Shown here: positions 60,059 through 64,000 of the stretch, in pieces | Numbering within the stretch: position 1 is the stretch's first letter | Layout: each line of letters starts with the position of its first letter | Source: an uncultured Odoribacter sp. | Lineage (GTDB): Bacteria; Bacteroidota; Bacteroidia; Bacteroidales; Marinifilaceae | Reading direction: 5' to 3' | Assembly (NCBI GenBank): GCA_910589025.1 | Contig: CAJURM010000010.1 | Span: forward strand, 39,418-103,417 | Length of the DNA stretch: 64,000 nucleotides | The notes under the pieces: model-generated | Database searches by the model: none | The model's input: only the letters and a program-made list of their open reading frames with translations | Told to the model about the DNA's origin: nothing | Program-made: the position numbers and the translations under genes

Positions 60059-61474
60059 ATGATACAGAAACATTTTGAAGATATGGTGCAGGCTTGCTTG
60101 GGGTTTCCGTTTTCTCCGACCCAGAAGCTGGCGATGGCGTGTTTTGCCGATTTCTTTTTGAAGCAGAGGGAGGAGGGGGTGTTTGTTCTGAAAGGATATG
60201 CGGGGACGGGGAAGACCTCGTTTGTTGCGGCAGTCGTCAATGTGTTGGTAAAGATGGAATACAAAGTGGTGTTGCTGGCTCCGACAGGACGGGCAGCTAA
60301 AGTGTTCTCCGCGTATGCCGGACAACCGGCTTTTACCATTCATAAGAAGATTTACCGGCAAAAGGCGGCAACGGAGGGGGAGGGGGATTTTAATCTGGGA
60401 TTTAACCCGGGAGCGAATGTGCTTTTCTTTGTGGATGAGGCTTCTATGATTTCCAATGCGATGGAGGAGAGTAATTTCGGAAGCGGACGTCTGCTGGATG
60501 ATTTGGTGGAGTATGTTTATAACGGGAGGAATAACCGTTTGGTATTAATCGGGGATGAGGCGCAGCTTCCTCCGGTGGGACTGGAAATGAGTCCGGCGTT
60601 GGAGCCGCAGGCGTTGCGTATGATGTATAATCTGGAGGTGTATGAAGCGCATCTGACGGATGTGATGCGGCAGGCGGAAGAGTCCGGGATTCTGTGCAAT
60701 GCGACTTTGGTCCGGCGGCTGATTGGAACAGGAAGGGTGGATTTGAAATTGCTTGCCGGGAGTTTTCCTGATGTCTATAGGATAGGAGGGGGAGAACTGC
60801 TCGAGGAGATAGAGACCTGTTACGGGAAATATGGTGTGGATGAAACGATGATTGTATGCCGTTCCAACAAACGGGCGAACCGTTATAATGAAGGAATCCG
60901 CCGGATGGTGCTCTATCGCGAAGATGATTTTTGCAGCGGAGATAAGGTGATGATTGTTAAGAACAATTATTTCTGGGGAAAGGATTATGAACACCTTGAT
61001 TTTATAGCCAATGGGGACGTGGCGACCATTCTCCGCACGGGCAAACGGATGGAGCTTTACGGATTTCATTTTGTGCGTACGGATCTTGCCTTGATGGGAT
61101 ATGAGGAAGAGGTCAGTGCCTGGGTAATGCTGGATACGCTGTTGTCCGATTATCCGGCATTGAATTATGAAGAAACCCGGAATTTTTACCGGAGTGTGGA
61201 AGCGGATTATGCTGACATCCGTTCCCGTAAGAAACGTTTTGAGAAAGTTCGGGAGAATGAATATTATAATGCTTTGCAGGTGAAGTTTGCCTATGCGGTG
61301 ACTTGCCATAAGGCACAAGGCGGGCAGTGGGATGCCGTGTTTATTGATCAGGGATGGCTGCCGGAGGAGATGTTGAACGATGAGTATTGGCGTTGGTTGT
61401 ATACGGCTGTGACCCGGGCGAGGAAAAGGGTTTATTTCGTTAATTTCAAAGAAGAGTTTTTTGAAAAAGAATAG
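60059..61474 (+). CDS. RecD-like ATP-dependent DNA helicase (exodeoxyribonuclease V type)
   Basis: 471 residues. Walker A GYAGTGKT at residues 46-53, Walker B-like LFFVDEASM near 122, VLIGDEAQLPPVG near 162, and a C-terminal UvrD-type part with TCHKAQGGQW and YTAVTRARKRV. It is shorter than full RecD and belongs to the small RecD2-like helicases. Probably a DNA repair helicase. RecB and RecC are not seen nearby. Confidence 0.9.
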   Translation: MIQKHFEDMVQACLGFPFSPTQKLAMACFADFFLKQREEGVFVLKGYAGTGKTSFVAAVVNVLVKMEYKVVLLAPTGRAAKVFSAYAGQPAFTIHKKIYRQKAATEGEGDFNLGFNPGANVLFFVDEASMISNAMEESNFGSGRLLDDLVEYVYNGRNNRLVLIGDEAQLPPVGLEMSPALEPQALRMMYNLEVYEAHLTDVMRQAEESGILCNATLVRRLIGTGRVDLKLLAGSFPDVYRIGGGELLEEIETCYGKYGVDETMIVCRSNKRANRYNEGIRRMVLYREDDFCSGDKVMIVKNNYFWGKDYEHLDFIANGDVATILRTGKRMELYGFHFVRTDLALMGYEEEVSAWVMLDTLLSDYPALNYEETRNFYRSVEADYADIRSRKKRFEKVRENEYYNALQVKFAYAVTCHKAQGGQWDAVFIDQGWLPEEMLNDEYWRWLYTAVTRARKRVYFVNFKEEFFEKE

Positions 61475-61486
61475 AGAAGGGAAAGT

Positions 61487-61516
61487 AAAAGGCGGGGAAA
61501 GCTCCCCACCTTTTTT
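61487..61516. terminator. Bidirectional terminator between the helicase and the phosphosugar mutase genes
   Basis: AAAAGGCGGGGA pairs with TCCCCACCTTTTTT (one C-A mismatch) around a short AAGC loop. Confidence 0.85.
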
Positions 61517-61521
61517 AGTGA

Positions 61522-63270
61522 TTAATTTTCAAGTTTCAAATCTTTGACAATGGCTGCAATCTTTTGATTGGCTTGTTCCTGAGCCTGGTCAAAACCGGCG
61601 ACTCCGTCCATCTGGGCACGGGCTTCAAAATAGAATTTGATTTTGGGTTCTGTCCCGGAAGGACGTACGGAGATTTTGCAGCCGTCTTCCAAAAAGAACT
61701 GGAGTACGTCGCTGGTGGTCGGGAAATCCATATCCGAAGCGGCTCCTGTTTGCAGGTTTGTCGCTTTTAAGTCGGCGTAATCCTTTTTGATGACGACGGC
61801 ACTGTTGTTGATGGTTTTCGGCGTATTGTTCCGGAGTTCTGCCATCATCTCCTTTATTTCCTGTGCACCGGTCAGTCCTTTGCGGACGATGTAAATCATT
61901 TTTTCCTGAGAAAAACCGTATTCGGCATAGATTTCTTTCAGCAGTGTGAAAAGAGTTTTACCGTTGTCTTTGGCCCATGCAGCGATTTCGGCCATCAGCG
62001 ATGTGGAGGAAACGGCGTCTTTGTCGCGGGTAAAGGAGCCCGGCATGAATCCGAAAGATTCTTCTCCGGCGCCGATGTATCCTTCGGCTCCTTTCTTGCG
62101 GATGGTATCGGCAATCCATTTGAATCCGGTGTATACATCGTAACAGGGGATGCCGTTTTTTTCTGCAATATCTTTGATTAGTTCGGAGGTGACAATGGTT
62201 TTGATGGTATATTCATTGCCTTTGATTAAGCCCAGCTCTTTTCTCCGGCGGATGATGTAATAGGTGAAAATGATATTGGTCTGGTTGCCGTTGAGTAAAA
62301 TCCATTCACCTTTATCGTTTTTTACAGCAACTCCCAGACGGTCGCCGTCGGGGTCGCAGGCCATTGCCAGGTCGGCGTCAATGGCCCGGGCTTTGTCCAA
62401 TGCCATTTTGAATGCGGCGGGTTCTTCCGGATTGGCAGAAGCTACTGTCGGAAAATTGCCGTCGGTAATCATCTGTTCCGGTATTGTGGTGATGTTGGTG
62501 AATCCCCAGTTGCGCAGGGAAGCAGGTACCAGTTCGTAGGTGGTCCCGTGTAACGGGGTGAATACGATTTTTAAATCGTGCTGGCGGGCTATCGCTTCGG
62601 GCGACAAACTCAGGGTTTTTACTTTGTCTAAGAATTTCTGGTCGAAATCTTTTCCCAGTGTGATGATTCTGTCGGCGACTTTGGTGAATTTAATGTCTTC
62701 TGCTTTTACCCGTTTCACTTCTTCAATGACATTTTTGTCGTGGGGCGGTACCAGTTGGGAACCATCGTTCCAGTATGCTTTGTATCCGTTGTATTCTTTC
62801 GGATTGTGGGAAGCAGTGATGATAACGCCGCCATTGCATTTCAGTTCGCGGATGGCAAATGACATTTCCGGTGTCGGGCGCAGGCTTTCAAAAAGATAGG
62901 CGGTGATGCCGTTGGCAGAGAAAATGGCTGCCGTAGTTTCTGCGAAATAGCGGCTGTTGTTGCGGCAGTCGTGGCCGATGCAAACCGATTTTTGCTGGTC
63001 GCCGGGAAACATTTTGTTGATATAGTTGGCAAATCCCTGGGTTGCGGCTCCGACGGTATAGATGTTCATGCGGTTGGTGCCTACCCCCATAATCCCGCGT
63101 AAGCCTCCGGTACCGAATTCCAGGTCGTTGTAAAAAGAATCCGTCAGTTCGGTCGGATCGGATGAAGTAAGCATCTGCTTAACGGCTTCCCAGGTTTGGG
63201 AATCGTAAGCTTCTGAAAGCCAGTTTTCAGCTTTTGCCTTCGCTTGTTTGAGGATTTCTGATTTTTCCAT
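61522..63270 (-). CDS. Phosphoglucomutase/phosphomannomutase family protein
   Basis: 582 residues with the four domains of the alpha-D-phosphohexomutase family. The catalytic phosphoserine is Ser154 in TASHNPKEYNGYK; the metal loop DPDGDR is near residue 300; the sugar loop GEES and the C-terminal phosphate loop RPSGTEPK follow. The length and EFGTGGLRG start fit the long phosphoglucomutase/phosphopentomutase-type group. It is monocistronic with a terminator shared with the helicase gene. Confidence 0.92.
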   Translation of the reverse strand: MEKSEILKQAKAKAENWLSEAYDSQTWEAVKQMLTSSDPTELTDSFYNDLEFGTGGLRGIMGVGTNRMNIYTVGAATQGFANYINKMFPGDQQKSVCIGHDCRNNSRYFAETTAAIFSANGITAYLFESLRPTPEMSFAIRELKCNGGVIITASHNPKEYNGYKAYWNDGSQLVPPHDKNVIEEVKRVKAEDIKFTKVADRIITLGKDFDQKFLDKVKTLSLSPEAIARQHDLKIVFTPLHGTTYELVPASLRNWGFTNITTIPEQMITDGNFPTVASANPEEPAAFKMALDKARAIDADLAMACDPDGDRLGVAVKNDKGEWILLNGNQTNIIFTYYIIRRRKELGLIKGNEYTIKTIVTSELIKDIAEKNGIPCYDVYTGFKWIADTIRKKGAEGYIGAGEESFGFMPGSFTRDKDAVSSTSLMAEIAAWAKDNGKTLFTLLKEIYAEYGFSQEKMIYIVRKGLTGAQEIKEMMAELRNNTPKTINNSAVVIKKDYADLKATNLQTGAASDMDFPTTSDVLQFFLEDGCKISVRPSGTEPKIKFYFEARAQMDGVAGFDQAQEQANQKIAAIVKDLKLEN

Positions 63271-63354
63271 GTTATTATTGATTTGATTTTTATTTTCAGG
63301 TCTTAATCCGTGCAGGATATTTTCATTTCATTAAATGACAAATTTAGGAAAAAT

Positions 63355-63385
63355 AAAAAAAAAGCCCTGCACGGCAGAGCTTTTT
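63355..63385 (-). terminator. Terminator of rplS
   Basis: On the minus strand GCTCTGC-CGT-GCAGGGC forms a 7-bp stem (one G-U pair) followed by a long T run. On the plus strand the same position would be a C-A mismatch, so it works best for rplS. Confidence 0.82.
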
Positions 63386-63404
63386 ATTTTTTGAAAAGGA
63401 AGCA

Positions 63405-63758
63405 TTAAGCTTTTTTCTCTTTGATTCTGGCTTTTTTACCGGTCAATTCACGGAAATAGTAAATGCGAGCCCTTCTTACTTTACCTACTTTGTTTATTTC
63501 AATTTCTTTGATGTAGGGAGAATTGAACGGGAAAATTCTTTCCACTCCGACGTTTCCGGACATTTTCCGTACGGTAAATGATTTGGTGCTGCCTGTTCCT
63601 TTGAGCTGGATTACGGTTCCACGGAAAATCTGGATTCTTTCTTTGTTCCCTTCAATGATTTTGTAATGTACACTGATGGTGTCACCTGTGTTAAATGAAG
63701 GATGCTCAACCGGATTTTCTGCTGCAAATGCTTGTTCTGCAATTTTAATTAAGTCCAT
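63405..63758 (-). CDS. rplS: 50S ribosomal protein L19
   Basis: 117 residues. The family motifs are clear: FNTGDTISVHYKIIEGNKER (start), RIQIFRGTVIQLKG, SFTVRKMSGNVGVERIFPFNSP and VRRARIYYFRELTGKKARIK (cited in parts). L19 lies at the interface of the two ribosomal subunits. trmD and rimM are not adjacent in this window. A TATCTTTG box near 63893-63900 may be its promoter. Confidence 0.96.
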   Translation of the reverse strand: MDLIKIAEQAFAAENPVEHPSFNTGDTISVHYKIIEGNKERIQIFRGTVIQLKGTGSTKSFTVRKMSGNVGVERIFPFNSPYIKEIEINKVGKVRRARIYYFRELTGKKARIKEKKA

Positions 63759-63903
63759 TGTGTTAATTTTTATTCGTTTACCGAACGCAATATTACGACC
63801 TGAGCTTTTGTGTAAGAGATTACGTACGTTGGTTATTCTTATTCAGTATATAAACCCGGATTCTCAGCTCCGTATATACCGATTCGGGTGGCAAAGATAG
63901 AAT

Positions 63904-63924
63904 AAAAAGTAAAAAGTAAAAAGT
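63904..63924. repeat. Heptamer tandem repeat (AAAAAGT x3)
   Basis: Three perfect copies of AAAAAGT upstream of rplS, between the possible rplS promoter and the window end. No function is suggested. Confidence 0.5.
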
Positions 63925-64000
63925 AAATGGGGAAAAAATGCAGGATGCAGAGTCAACAAGCCAGTGCAATTTTATAATAAAAGCTTGAAGAATCTTTCTT

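Overview
This window is chromosomal DNA from a member of the Bacteroidales. The signs are SusC/SusD and BACON-domain proteins, a complete porP-gldKLMN block for the type IX secretion motor, a fused MurF-alanine racemase, DUF3109/DUF3822/DUF4296 proteins, and promoters of the Bacteroidetes type (TTTG, about 19 bases, TAnnTTTG). Presence of the type IX motor together with a gut-style mucin locus would suit an Odoribacteraceae-like gut organism, but the species is inferred, not read.

Layout. 1-9.9 kb: end of an unknown gene, a secreted nuclease lipoprotein, a 5'-nucleotidase facing a nucleoside transporter, recX-prmC, cardiolipin synthase and murF/alr. 10.0-10.6 kb: a long gene-free stretch with a perfect 22-bp inverted repeat around a consensus promoter that points away from the next operon. 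10.6-21.8 kb: a five-gene SusC/SusD operon with an M60-type (mucin O-glycopeptidase-like) metallopeptidase. 22.2-32.0 kb: a TlpA-like lipid- or envelope-side thioredoxin, 2-hydroxyacid dehydrogenase, mfd, coaX, a TPR protein, lptC and a CBS-domain transporter-like protein. 32.1-37.8 kb: porP-gldK-gldL-gldM-gldN. 37.8-48.6 kb: manC, an Mla-type ABC pair with a DUF4296 lipoprotein, two M16 peptidases, a DUF2975/XRE pair with clear operators, gpmI and a DUF3109 protein. 48.7-51.8 kb: tRNA-His and gcvP. 51.8-57.1 kb: a second inverted-repeat promoter region followed by a four-gene operon (HU-like DNA-binding protein, lipoprotein, outer-membrane barrel, and a BACON-stalk protein with a formylglycine-enzyme-like/C-type-lectin head). 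57.2-64 kb: a HigBA-type toxin-antitoxin pair with a frameshifted toxin, rsmD, DUF3822, a membrane-anchored protein, a RecD-like helicase, a phosphosugar mutase and rplS.

The most interesting reading is that two cell-surface operons appear to be controlled by invertible promoters, both in the OFF orientation in this sequence. The second of them ends in a surface protein whose last 30 or so residues have the codon pattern of a diversity-generating-retroelement variable region (runs of NNC codons at the positions that vary in the fold), although no reverse transcriptase or template repeat lies in this window. If both readings hold, the 52-57 kb operon would be switched on and off by DNA inversion and have its binding tip rewritten by a retroelement located elsewhere in the genome.
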